Below, piece after piece: positions 26,131-39,560 of a stretch of 64,000 bases of DNA. Position 1 is the stretch's first letter; every line of letters begins with the position of its first letter. The position numbers and the translations under genes were made by a program. This DNA comes from Sclerurus mexicanus (Eukaryota; Chordata; Aves; Passeriformes; Furnariidae). Under the pieces are notes generated by a model. It worked only from the letters and a program-made list of their open reading frames with translations, was not told where the DNA came from and searched no databases. The stretch lies in contig VWZF01005184.1 in assembly GCA_013396755.1 (NCBI GenBank), positions 325,838 through 389,837 on the forward strand, written 5' to 3'.

Positions 26131-29100
26131 GGGACTGCTAAGGCATTCCGTAGAGGTTGGTGGGGGTTTTTTCTAAATGCGTCCTATCCAAGGTTGCTCT
26201 GAGGACAAAACAGCATTTAGTAGAAAAAACCTTTACTGCAAGAGTGAGTTGAGTGACAAAAGAGACACTTGGGCTTTGCTCATCATTGCTTCCAAGATGA
26301 AATTCCTCTGGGAAACAGAGCCTGTTACCTAGCACAGAGGGACCTGTTTGTGCTGGCACCAAAGAAGGCACAGCTCCACACAAAACCCCCTCAGATGACA
26401 AAGTGAGTGTCCTTTCTGTCATGTTAAATATGGAGAAGGTGGCAGCCCAGGAACATAAGCCTCAGCAGATATCAGTGTGTAGCATCCATGGAAGACAATC
26501 TAGTGGAAAAAGCCCTCCCTGGGCTGTCCATTTAAGTTGTTGCTTGGCTCTGAATTTCTCTGCGAACACATTAACCTGAGGCAGCCTTGCCAGAGCAACA
26601 GATTGGCTTGAGAGGAGGCAGACAAGCGACCCAGGCACCACGAGCACAGAACACAGGCTTGCTTTTGAATCGCAGTCCCCAGCCAGGAATACTGTCCTTG
26701 CTGGCTGGTCTACAAGACGCTACATGCCTTTTGCTGTGCCAACACACAGTGACATTTTATTCAGAAATTCAGCGGCATCTGCTGCTTCAATGGCCAAGTT
26801 TCTGCCTCAGCAAAACTTGGACTGGATTTTAGCTAAGTGGCCAGCCAGGTGCTAACATGGCAAAGTCTCCATCCTCCTCTCGGTGTTGGAGTTTCACGGG
26901 GATGCCAAGGGGGTAACACCTAATTCTGTAGGTGTGGAAAAGCTGAGCACTTCAGCTTTCTGTATGTAGCACAGGCACCAGAGGTGATGTGCTGCTTGAC
27001 TTCAGGGAATAACTGAGTGAGGAGTGCCACGGTCAGCAGAAAGGGAAAAGAAGGAATGTCAGAATAAGGCCTCAGGCATCCCAGAGGTACATAAAAAGTG
27101 GGAAGACTCTGAGTGGGAGAATGTACCACCCCATCTCCACAACTTTTTGTTACATTCACTCTTTGCACACTGAGGATGAAGGAAAATCCAAATACAGCAA
27201 CTCCTCTCCACCAAGTTTTAGAGGGGAAAAAAGGGGAAAAAACAGTGTCCAGACCATCCAGACCTCTATCAGGCACAGAGGTACAAGCAGTAGGAACCCA
27301 GTGCTACATTCCCACAAAGAGATGTGACTCACAGGGATGGAGAAGTATACAAAAAACTATCCTGGAAGAGGTTTTCTCCAGCTCCACAATTTTAGTAAGC
27401 TTGTACCATTTTACAATCAAGCAGAGGCTATTGAGAGAAAAAGGCCTGCAGGCATGAAAACATTTAGCTTATTTTAGTGCTTTAGCTTAGCAAAGTCAGC
27501 AGCCAGGCTGAGGACAACAGTTTGCAGCCACAGTGTGAACACAAAGCAGAGACACCAAGACCTGCTTTCCACTTGGTAAAGCCTTCAAGATGTTAACAAA
27601 AAATTGCCTGCCAAAAGCACAAATGTCTTCTAGGGAATTCTTCAATCACTTACTTTGCTCACACTGCCAATATTCACAGTGAAAATGTTCAGTGGAGTGG
27701 GAAGGGCATGATGGGGAGGAAGGAAAAGGACTGGTAAAACTCCAAAAGTTTCCATGGTTCATCCTTGGGTTCTGCAAGAGGTGACACAGGTCACCCCAAA
27801 TCCCACAGAAGTAGCAAGTGTTTTGCAGCAAACCAGCACTCCTAGGTGGATGTCATCACTCAGTTCACAGTCAAATACTTCCAGACTAATACTTGGAATC
27901 CTGGCAAGAGCAGCCAATGCTCATGCTGTGCAGCAGACATCCTGATTTATGCCTTCAGGAGACAAGAGAAGCCATGGCCTCCTAACTACTGTTTTCATAC
28001 AGACCCTCTTTCAAGGAAAATCCAGCAAAGAGTGTTGGGGAAGACTTTGCAAATAGCTGGTTGTGGAGGACACAAAGCAGGCAGATTGCAGGAGGGATTT
28101 TTGGGGTTCTTGCATGCACAGATCCCAAGCTGGTGACACACTGGATTGATGGAGCTCCCTTTCTCTCCGCAGAAACGCGAGACCTTGTCTCCCCAGACAG
28201 CTCCCCTTTATCCCTCTGGGAAGGGGGGAGACTTGACTGCCAACCAGCCTCAGAGGAAGAACTTTCTCCAACCCCAACCCCAGAAATTAAAGGCAGAAAC
28301 AAAAAGGCCTTTTTCTTTGCATGGGTAGGCTGTGAGATTGCAGCCCAGATGCCTCCTCCCCTCACACACAGACCTCCCCTCAGCTCCTCACAATGCTGCC
28401 AGCAGTGTCCTCACAGCACGTGCTTCCAGTTATTCCCTTCTAACCCCTCCAGCTTCCCATTACAGAAGACCAATATAATGAACTCAGGTTCCCTGTAGGT
28501 GGACAGGAGCAGAACTTGATCTGAAAAGGAGCACAATCCTGCAGCCACCATTGAGGTAAAGGCTTAGTGTGAAGTCCTAAGTCACAGATGCTGAATTGCA
28601 CATGTGTGGGATTAAGGCACATCTATCTCCAGGCTTCCATATACGAACATTTAACAGCTACCTCTGTAAACACAGATTAAAAACATAAGCAAAGAAATGT
28701 AAAATGCAGGAGTGCATCTTCAGAGGGCACAGCTGGGGCCAGCTGGCACACAGCTGTCATGAACCCTGCGCCGTTTCAGCAGAGCCTCCACCAAAACTCT
28801 ATCCCCCTTTCCTTGAAACACTCCCCAAATGAAGCCTTGCAGCCCAGACCTGCCAAGTCTCCTTTATTTGGACAGAAACTCACTCACGCTTGGCAGCAGT
28901 TTGGTGCAATTTGAAGCTGGCTCAGACCTAAAGTGAAAAGATTAATGGGATATTTGAAATCTCACTCCCATTTTTCCTCAGATCTCACTTATGTAAAAGC
29001 TCTGATGTTGGTTGCTGAGCTCCTTAAAACATAATCTGCACAATGTGCCACAGTAAATAAACAGATTTAAACAGCAAGTCTGTTTAAAAGGAGTTTATTT

Positions 29101-32100
29101 AGAAAGCACATGCATCACTAAAGAGAGCTTATTTCTTATCTAACTCCAAGCACTTTGGAGGCAATCCTTTAGGGGTGTTCTGCAGGCAGGGCCAGATTAA
29201 TTTTGTTTGCAGCAATTATTCTGAGGATGTTCTTCACTCATATTAAAAGGCTGAAAGTTCAGTTAGTTTCTTGGCTTGGAGATTAGAGAAAAGCTGGAGA
29301 CATAAAAAAACTCTGGGCCAAACTCATCCAGCAGTGTAGCCTTCCCTTTCCTGCTTGGGCTGAGTGGCCTTCAGCAGGGCAAGGAATGAGAGTCTATCTC
29401 AGACCTGCCATCAGAGGCTCTGACGGACCACAACTTCAGTCTTCCTCCTCAGCAGTGGCCTCATCCACACAAGTTGAGGTTTCCAAACAGTGCCTGAATT
29501 AACTGAACTCACAACACACACACATTTACTAGTCAGACAGACACAACTGGAGTTGTTCTTCCTGCCAAAAGACTGGAAAGCAACCAGCAACAGACATGTT
29601 CTGAACACCATCACAGGACCAGCCACACCATCCATTTAAGAAATCCAGATCTCACCCCAGTGACAAGTTGTGCCATTTTCACATTAATCCAAATGTCCAA
29701 GTTCAAGTAACAAGCAAAACATGTACAACAGCCTTTAGCAATGCTTCAGGCCAGTAGAGAATCCAAATTCCCTATGGAAATCAAGGGAAAACTGATATTC
29801 TTCCTCAGCTTGGAAGCCCCTGAAGGAGCCCACTGAAGCCAGCTTATGGTCACCATGGACTTTCAGCTCTTGAGAGGGCAGTGGGTTTGGTTTAAAAGGT
29901 TACAGAACAGATGGCAACCTCAGCCCACAGGTTTCCTTCCTGTCTGCTAGTGAATTGGTTCAGTGCTGAGTGAGGAGAACAGCTACTGAACCTGCAGGCA
30001 TATTCTCTTTGCTGCTCATTCTTCTGCACCTCAGAACTTAAATATGGAAGAGCAGAGACACACAGCCTCTGCTGCTCTCTCAGGAGCTGAGAAGCTGAAT
30101 TACAGTATTTTTAATACCAAAAAACAATATTATGATTCAGATTAGAAAAATGTTTGCACATTGCTACTCCAGTCTGAAATGGTTTAGTCTTCCCTAGTGG
30201 CAAGGAACCATATTCTGCCATGTGGACTCACACAAAGTGTGAGCAGGATTCACACAAAGCATTCCCAGCATCCCAAATCCCACTACGCCATTTCTTTCCA
30301 TGCTTCTTTGTTCCCACTCCCACATCCCTAACTTGGATACAACTGAGTCTGAGGGCTCCCTCCCTGTACATGCGCCAGGCAGCAACATCCAACTGATTCA
30401 GGCATCTCCTGAATATCTTTTTATCTTTTCTGATGCCAAAGCCTGTGGCTGCAGATCTGAGCACACCCCTTGGTACCAGGCTGCTGCTGACTACATGCCT
30501 CTTGAGTAGGGAATTCCCAGCTACAGAAAACAGCAATTGTTGTACTAAGTGGTTTAATCTTTCAATAGTGGCAAAAATACTCGAGAAAGTAGATGCTTCC
30601 ATTGTTGCAGGCAATTAATTCCACGTGGCACCGTATCACCTCCACTGCCAAACGCAGTGTTGCAAACACTAAGCCTATGCTGTGAGCATCCAAAAACATT
30701 TACACTCAATTCCATGTATAGCCCTTTGCCCACAAAACATGAGGCTGATGACTGATGGATGGGTATGACAAAACAACGACCACAGACTACTGAGGAATAC
30801 AAGTAAACAGCTGCATCCAAACTACGTGACCCTCTGGCAGATCACTGAGAGTGAGGCGACCGTCCTGACAAGAGCACAACATGTGGCCCTGGATGCCCTG
30901 CTTGGGTCAGTACATGGAACACTGATTGTAAGGTATTGCCCAAATGAAAAAAAGCACTTCATTTGCTATGTTTTCACAGTAATTTAGAAAAGTCACAGTG
31001 CCTTGGCATCTGTCCTCTACAGCCTTTTTTTTGCTCTATAGTACAAATTCTTCCATTGTAACACTCCCCAACGAGCATTTCTTACCACTACAAGAACAAA
31101 AAGTTGGGTTAAGTATTGAATGGGATTCTCAGTACACAAACAGTGTGGCTACTGAGCATAAGCCATTTTTCTCACATTATTCTACTAGTAACTTTCTTGG
31201 AAAGCCCTTTAGCTTTCAGATTTAAGGCATATAGCACTGTTCCTCCTACCTACAGCCAGGAGGGCTGAGCTGAAGCCTGTCTGCCTCCGTTTTAGCATCT
31301 TTACAAATTAGATTATTTAATGTAACAAGGGGCAAACATTCAAACAGAGTAATTTTTGAAACAAATCAAGTCAAACATCTTGAAGCCATCTACCTGGAAT
31401 CATTAGATTAAAACACTGTAAAAGCAGAGGTTGATGACACCAGGCTATGCTGTTATGGCCTTCATAGACAACTTGGCCGAACACAGAAATATCACAATTT
31501 TTCCACTGCAGCTGCTCCTGACTCTGTCTCTGGGTGATGCTTTCTATGAATTTTTAGTGCCATGAACCTTTCCACTCTCTTTCAAGATCACAGCATTATG
31601 TGTTCTGATGCCTCCCATGGCTACTTTACATGTTTCAGTTTCTGCAAGCTGCTAAAACACTTTGTACTCTGGATTTAAGGCTGCAAGTCCAAGTTCTTCA
31701 GTTCCAGAGAGAGAAATATATCCAAACCAACTTCTAGCACTAGTATATACAAGCACCACTTGTGGAGGCAGATGAAAGAAAAAAATCAGGATTTTCTAGT
31801 CTTTGGCCTCTCCTTTTAACCAACCCAGTTTCCTAAAAAGGCACAGGACAAGTAAGTACCAACATTTTGCAAGGGGCTCACAGAAGGAACTATGCAGCCA
31901 TCCTGAGCCAACACAGCACACTGAAGTGAAAGACCTGCACATAGATTCCTTTCAGATGAAGCCTTTAAACAGGAAGTTTTGGACTGTGGGATCCCTGCCC
32001 TTTAGTCCCTTTGAATGAACTCAAGTATTTGGATTTCAGCTCATCCTTCCCAGGCACCTGCAGCAACACTGAAGCAGCTGCAGCTTCTGGGGGTCCTCAG

Positions 32101-34910
32101 TGAGCACCAGGTTCTTAGTTGTAGAAAAGAGTAAAACATCCAAACAAACACCCAAAAGCTATGTTCCAGCCCCTTTTTCTTCCTTACCTGACACACTTCA
32201 GCTTCTGAAAGCCTCTCCAGTTTCTCAGGTTCCTCCAGTGATATCCTCAAGCACTGCTACTGGTTGGTGCTTACATCACCTGTGTTTCTAGGTATGGCCT
32301 GTTTCATAAACCAGATACTTTTGAGCCCATTTCCTTAATTCTGCCAGGCTGGCAGTTATATCCATTCATCTATTCACTGTCCTCATGCTCGCTGAAACAT
32401 TTTCTTCAGGGTTGTTGCATCTTTTTATTTTCCAGGAATAACAGGCTATTCTGAACTAGTCAATCCACCCAGCACAGCAACAAACTACTTTACCTAAAAG
32501 TTACCTGTTATCCCCAAATTCTTCCTGACACAGATAGCTCCCCTTAGCAAATGTATTATTTAACAAAGCCAAACAGCAATGTGGCACAGACCTTTTGCTG
32601 ACATCATCCAACCTTGAACTTTCTTTGTATTGTGAATCTGCTATTAGGCAAAACTCTTCCACAGAGCAAAACACGAGTAGGAAGAACCTTCAACAGGAGG
32701 ATAAGACTTGAGCTGACAATGAGTAATTTCCTCCTCAGGGAACACCTGGAACAATAGCATACAATGAGTACAATAAGTTCATGATTTGTATCAATAATGC
32801 AGCAGAAAATGTCACAGCTTTAGGTGATAAAACTTCAGAAACACAAAAGAAAGGCTCCCTATAAAGGAAATTTCTGAAACCCCAATGCTTCATTATGTGA
32901 CTGTGCTGGAAATAGGCACAGAGATACTTTTGGGCTGTGCAACAGGATTTATACCTGCAGCGATCCAAACAGCACTGATACACATCTAACTTCTTTCTAA
33001 TGGTCTCTGCTAAGGCAGCCCTGGAGATTTTTGTTCAGAGCAAGCCCCCGTCACAACTGTTATTATCCTGAACCATAACAGGCACCGACCTTCCAGCCTA
33101 AACCTGGAGTCCTGAAGCAGCTTGCTACAAGGCTGATAACAACTGTGCACAGCAAGAGAGGAGGTCAGTGAACCAAAACCTATAATCCTTTATGAAACAT
33201 CAAGTCCTCTCCAGCTTGCGGAATTGCCTGGAAAAATTCTGGTACAAAAAGCCAGAATGTCACGCATTAAATGTGTGCGGCTATAGCTTGTTAACAGAGG
33301 TTGTTCACACAGCTTTAAGCAGGTATCCGGTATGACTAATTTTCTGGACAAGGTAAGACATGCAAACGTGGGGGCTTACAAGTATGTTCAAAGCAAGCCT
33401 TTCACTATTTTTAACACTGTACTCACCGTATATGAGAAATTCCTGACTGGATCCTTCAAACACAAGTGTACTTGAAAGCTGACACGTCTGTCTGGATCCT
33501 GCTCTAGAGGACCCACTGGAATTTACCAATTCTGTTTCCTGTGTTACCCACACCACAAAACCACCTGAGAACCACCTTGCACCAACCAGCACCAATCCAC
33601 CTCCCATGCACTCTGGAATGCATAACCTGTGCTTGGATCATAAAGCTTTGGAGCTAGAGCTGGCTCTTTTCCTTCTTTCACATAGTAATTAGTATAATGA
33701 GGTCCAGGAGGCTGGTTCTACCAATGGCCATAAGACAATTAAAATCCTGCCCTGACTTCCTTCGACCTTGTTTGCTACTGATTTCCTACAATCATCTCTA
33801 AAGTCTTCATGAGTCTGCCTGTAAGCGTTAACAAATCTCAGGAACAGCAAAACAAATCTTAGCAAAGACACACATCTGATATCTCAAAATCAGAGAGGTT
33901 CCTTTCCACACAGCAGTGATAGTGAGTTGGACAAAAACCACCTGAATGCGAACCCCATGAAAAGAAAGAATGCGTATAAATAGGCACTTTTATCTCTAGG
34001 TTTTTGGTTTGTGTTTTTTTAAGCTCTTCTCCACACTCAAAGTTGATGCCAAATGGTGAGAATTCCCTTCCAGAGATGGACAGGCCCATTACTGTCTGAC
34101 CCCGTTTCCATGTCACCCTTACAGCATCACTGCTGCTGGAAGGACATGGCTGCATTTATCAGTGGCTCTTCAGAGGGAAAAATAAAGACATTCTCTCCAC
34201 ATGAGATGAGAGCAGTAGTTCACATCTCTGGAGAGGGGAAAAGCAGCATCTGTTAAATTCAGTATCACACATTACCAGCCATGCAATGCTTTGCATCATG
34301 CGTTTTCTTTCTTTGTGCCAATTATTGTTTGTGGTTCCTGGTCAGCCCTTTCAGCAGGAACATCAAGAGTCACTCAAGAGCAGTTGGGTCACCACCCACT
34401 ATGCACAGCACCACACACCAGGCACCCACAGCTCCCAGTCCAGGCATGAGACAGACTGCAGGGAAAGCGGTTTTGTGAGCTCAACTCTGGACAAGTTTTC
34501 ACTTATTCACTGACATCTGCACAGATTTTATGGGACTTTTTACTTAAGAATAAAATAAAAGTAGTTACCATAGCAATTTCCATATCACTTGATGCTTGTG
34601 CTACCTCTGAGAGTCAGAGCAACTTTTAATAGAAATTCCTACCAACAGACCATGTGAACTTTCTGATTTTTTGATATTTTGGAGGAAAAGAGAGATCTTA
34701 AACCTTCTGAGATTTCATAAATATGTTGAAAAGCGCTGCCTTTGTTTCAAGAGGAAAACTGTCTATTGCACAGGAGAAGTGCAGTGCATTTCAGCGGAGA
34801 CAGAAGAAAGTGTCTCATTCCAGAAGTATTCATCATCCACAAAGAAGATGGAAAAATGTCTGCCAAAAAGAAGCCTCTTGCTCCGTCAGAGATACAGCAT
34901 GCTTAAAGAG
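26131..34910. other. Long non-coding stretch, no gene recognised
   Basis: No gene, RNA gene or recognisable transposon in 8.8 kb. Parts near 26560-26830 and 27950-28500 are a little richer in G+C and carry overlapping open frames on both strands (up to 145 codons at 28061-28498), none with family resemblance. A short CA repeat lies at 29511-29524. GTTACCATAGCAAT at 34564-34577 is one base from an RFX X-box. Confidence 0.55.
29511..29524. repeat. Short CA dinucleotide repeat
   Basis: About six to seven tandem CA units on the plus strand, next to a single ACA. It is a short microsatellite with no other visible role. Confidence 0.8.
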
Positions 34911-34917
34911 AAGTTTT

Positions 34918-34931
34918 GTTTCCATGGTGAC
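34918..34931 (+). promoter_or_regulatory. Candidate RFX-type X-box
   Basis: GTTTCCATGGTGAC fits the X-box pattern RYYNYY, then AT, then RRNRAC, bound by winged-helix RFX factors, including those that control cilia genes. A near match (GTTACCATAGCAAT) lies about 350 bp away at 34564-34577. Only the motif match is seen. A single degenerate 14-bp match occurs by chance from time to time, and no promoter or transcript is visible nearby. Confidence 0.35.
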
Positions 34932-36328
34932 TGAATTTGGAGTAAGAAGTCCCCTGCATTAGACATTGCTAAATCAAAAACCCACTTGCTTTTGTTCACA
35001 CAGAGCTGGATTTTTAACCCTGCCTTGCCCAAACAAACATTTAATTAGTAACTCGTTCCTGCATTTTGCTGTGTACAGCATCTTTTTGTAAATGAAGCAG
35101 GAAAAAGCAAGAAGGCACAACTAAATATGAAAATCCTGATCCTGCAATCTTGATATTTAAAAATAGCTGTAGTTTTCAATAGCAGACCAGCACTTTTAAA
35201 AAACACTTATTACAAAATATTAGCAACAAGTTGTCTGTTAACGATAATTACCAATTATGCTCAGGCCAATGATGTACAAGGTCTGATTTACTTGCCTTCC
35301 CTTGTGCTATCAATCTCACGAAAGAATGGGAAGAAAAGGATTCTCAGCAGCCAGCTTTGAAGGGAGGGGTACCTGCAGCACAGTCAGGCGTAGGAAAGGG
35401 CAATTCAGAGCTGAAGGTCCTCAATAGCCACATTTTGATCAGTTGTCTGCCTGTTTAAAATTCTGGTCTCACCTATACTGCAAAGCTGGCAACAGCTCCA
35501 CTTCAGTGAGCCAGGTCCACGCTGATACCAGGCACTGGACTCCAGACAGAGGTCCTCCGCTTGAGCACCTCACTTTGCGCGTGGCCAAAGCACCACAGGA
35601 TGCAGGAGGCTGCGTGAAGGCAGCGAGAGGTGAGATGGGAAAGCACAGGTCTGTGTCAGAGCAGTAGCACCAGCCTGACAGTGCCACGGCTTTCCAGCCC
35701 AGCATGGCCAGAGGGCACTGGGGGAAATGGCTGGATCCTTTGCAGCTCTGGGGCCATGTCTCTGGTGATCTCATGTGTAGCACATCATTTTTGCCGCTGA
35801 AACTGAAGTGCCAGTTTGGGCACTTGGCTTTTAGCTGCAGTCAATGAAAGAAAAGCACAGCCACTAAAAGCCACCAGCCCCTTCTTGGGAGCTGTAAACC
35901 ATCTATGTCATATGCACGTTATGGGAGCTCTATAGAAGTAAAAAAAAAAGTCCATAATGGCTCGATACACAATAATAAATAAATTGTTTGAGATGCAGAA
36001 ACCAGAGTTAACTTAAAAGGGTACTTGACAGTTGTTCTTGCTTTTCTGCTAAGCTGCACAGTTCTCAGCACAGAGAAATTTCTTTTTTTCTGCCCAACAA
36101 AACACTTGAGTACTTCTTTCTATATAAAAGAAAGAATGCCAGCTGCAAGCAAGAAACCTAGGAAAACAATGGACATTGGATGTTTCCATTTAAATAGATT
36201 TGAAGGATCAGAGTCATCATTATTCAAGTTGCCCAAAACTTTGCAGTGTAAGACCCTTTGTAAGTTATTTATGCCATTGTCAGGTGTTAGGCTGAAAGTT
36301 TACATGCTGTGTGTATGCCTCAAGCAAA

Positions 36329-36343
36329 TTTTTTTTTTTTTTT
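36329..36343 (+). repeat. Poly-T tract (15 T)
   Basis: An uninterrupted run of 15 T on the plus strand, equivalent to poly-A on the minus strand. No retroposed gene is recognisable beside it, so it is recorded only as a homopolymer. Confidence 0.85.
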
Positions 36344-39300
36344 AAATTTCAGCTGAAGCAATACAGCTGTATCTGAATTAAAATGAAGAAGGCAGTATGC
36401 TGCTTTGCCCACAATAAAAAGCTTTCAACCTTTGCCTCCTTCGGCTCTGCCTGCCCTGCAATTGAGAACACAACTCAAAGCTTTGGCAACAAGTGGCACA
36501 AGAGCAACAGCATTTTGTGCCATCTCCATGAAAATCAACCTCTATTTAGCCACTTTACTAGCTTTGGAAAACAAAATCTCAACTGGTATGTGCCTATAAA
36601 AATAAGTATTCAAGATCCTTTAAGTGTTGCACTCTATGTTTTGAGGCCAAAATGCAATGTTTTGTTGACTACTGTCAACAGCACTGATCAGAGTGCCGTG
36701 TCACACACAGCAGAGCACACACTGAATAAAACATCTCTCTCAGATCCCTTGGCTCTGACTACTTTCCAACAGCACATTGCCCATCAACAATTCTCACTAG
36801 ACCAGCTGTAGAAACAAACAAAAAGAAAAAGGCACAGAAACAATCAAGCCCAATTAATTTGAAGTTTCAAAAGGTTCTTCATCAGCTTCTGAAGATGGGA
36901 ATTTCTCACATCCATTTTCAGCAGAATGTGCCATATGAGAAACACTCAAGACCTTAATTTCATTTGGAGCAGTAAAATAAGTCTTTCGATTAACTTTGTG
37001 TACAAAAGCTACAGTTTTAAGTCCTCCCAAAAATTAATTTTCATCTACTTTTATCAAGTTAAATGAAATGTTTTCACTCAGATGCTGTCTCTAAACAAGC
37101 CTGTTTATTAAGTCAAATCTTGTGATATCAACAGTTTAATTCTCCAGAACACAGCATGGTGAATGGGACTCCTCTCAGCTCACTTAACCAGAGGTGTCTA
37201 ACAAGGTGGAACCAAGTGGTCCCTAGAGATTCCTGTCCCAGCTGGCTACTGAACGTAGCTTACACCAGACACCTGATTCCTAGGCAGTAACAACTAGATG
37301 AAATAAGTCCTATCCAAAGATCAATTTTATTAAAACCACTGGAAATTAACTACTTCTCCCAAAAGAAGGAACTGCAGGATGAAAGCTTGGCTCTCCTCAG
37401 TTCTGCCTGTGCTCATGGCCTGGTGTCAGGGATTCCAGCTGCAAGCATCAGTTTGACTTGTGTAGCTTTCATCATACTTTAAAGGCTTTTCTTTAGAACA
37501 GCAACATGAAATACTTGAATACATGAAATTCAGTAACAGTTTATTAGCACTGAGAAGCACTTCTGGATCCTGCACACTCAGGGCCTGAGAGAAGGAAAGG
37601 TTCTCACCATGTCACAAAGTGCAGAAAAAGCCCTAGGGTGGGAATATGGCCCTTTTACAAGTCTCAGCCATGACTGTCATCTTCAAAAAAATAAAAGAAA
37701 GGAAGCAAATAAACCCTGTTTCCTTAGACGTGTCATTAATGTGCAAACATGTACCACAAAACCCATCCATCCCATTGGTTTGTGTAGGCACAAAGTGAAT
37801 TTTGCCTCTAATTTCTGCTACAAGAGTTCAAGCTATGCTGTCTCCCAGACTCTTCCTTTGATCTTGTTACTTGAGCTCCTTATGGCTGAATCTCTTGTTT
37901 TATTTTACAAGTCAAATATTCCCATATAAGGGTCAATCCAGCATCAATATTTTCATGTATTTTGAGCTGGGTGTTATACCTCAAGTTGCTGCTCAGATTA
38001 AAACAAGCTTTGGTTTTCACCATAATTTACTCCACACAGCCTGACTAGAAGCTCAGGGCTGTCCATTTCTTTCCCAATTTATGTTTAGGGTCATTATCGT
38101 CACAAGAAGGTGACAAAACAAATATATTTATTCAACAGAAATTGGGCAGCATCCTTTTGTGCCTTCTTCCCAACATTTCTATAAGTTGCAAGTGCCTGAA
38201 CAAGGAGATGAGTATATCAAGTACTAGAGCTTAATTAAGATTTCTAATTAGTATGTTTTCCTCTTCAATCTTAAAACTGACATCTATGATTAAAAAAAAA
38301 GTTGATGTTATGAAAAGGTTCAAATAGAGGAAAATATTTGAGATCTATTGTGCATAGGCCAAGAATTTAAAAAATGAGACTGGGAGGAGAGGCACACTGT
38401 ATTTTCAAATCAACTAAGCCCAGCAGTCAGGAGGTTATAAATTGCTAAATAAGATGCCTGTTCCTACAAGTTCTCTCCATGATTTACTCATTAGCACTTA
38501 GGAAACAATAAGTTTACAAACACAATCCCCAGAGCCTGTTACTCACGTCACCCTTTACAACCTTCTGACAACTGGCCTCTCTGAAGGATGAGTGCAGGGT
38601 GGCACCAAGCAAGTTGGGAACAAGCCCTGTATCGCTCAGTCCTATCAAAACCCACAGACTGCAAGAAATCAGATGCCTTTGTGCAGTGCCACATCTCCAG
38701 CAGCACTTCAGCCTGTCAGCATCCTGGCACAGGCAGCCAGCAACTCCACATGAGCCATTACTTGTCCTGCAGAACCAAGAGTCTTTCCAGGTTTGCTGGT
38801 GCTCTCCTTCCAGTTATTGTGATTCCCAGAGCACTGTGATTTTTTGTTAATTTTGCATATATTACTGTTTCCAAAAATTTCAGTTCAGTGTTTACACGTT
38901 TCACAATGATCACTCCTAACAACCATTGAGAGACACAATATTACTGTGTTTTAATTTCCTATGAACTGCTGGCTAAGCCTGCACTGAAAGTTGTGAGTGC
39001 CAGATGGTCCAATTTATTTTATTTATTCTTGCAGCATCTTCATAGAGTCATAGGCACTTTACACATTTTGCCATTTAAAATCATAAACACTTTGCCATCA
39101 CCTCAAAAATTCTGCCAGTTGCCTTGGCTATTACCTCTGCTGGATCACCAGTGAGCACCACAGGGTTGCCAGCACCATGGCTGAGGTACAGATAAGAGAA
39201 CTGCAAATCCCAAAGTGAAACACCTCTTAGACAAACTGACTGCCAAGCAAAGCATGATCAGTGGGCAACCAGAGTTTTTGCTGGGAAATCCTCTCATTGG

Positions 39301-39547
39301 CCTTGGACAGTGAAAGTCCAGTATACAAAGCACAGCACAGTCAGCAGCATTTACTTTGTCATGGCTCAGACTGATGTCAAACACTTTACAGAGACAAGCA
39401 AAAAGTCTGAGAGCTACTCTTTCTTTCTCCCATTGGCTCTAGCTTGGCCAACTCAAGAAGGTGCGTTACATAGATCAATCAGTGACAAATCCTATCTTAC
39501 CTTGAATTCTGTCTATAAAGAAAGCGTCTTTGTCAATAGCCCAAATT

Positions 39548-39560
39548 AAAAAAAAAAAAA
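39548..39560 (+). repeat. Poly-A tract (13 A)
   Basis: A run of 13 A followed by CAAAACAAAAAACC. Upstream sequence shows no recognisable processed pseudogene, so a retroposed origin is not supported. Confidence 0.85.
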
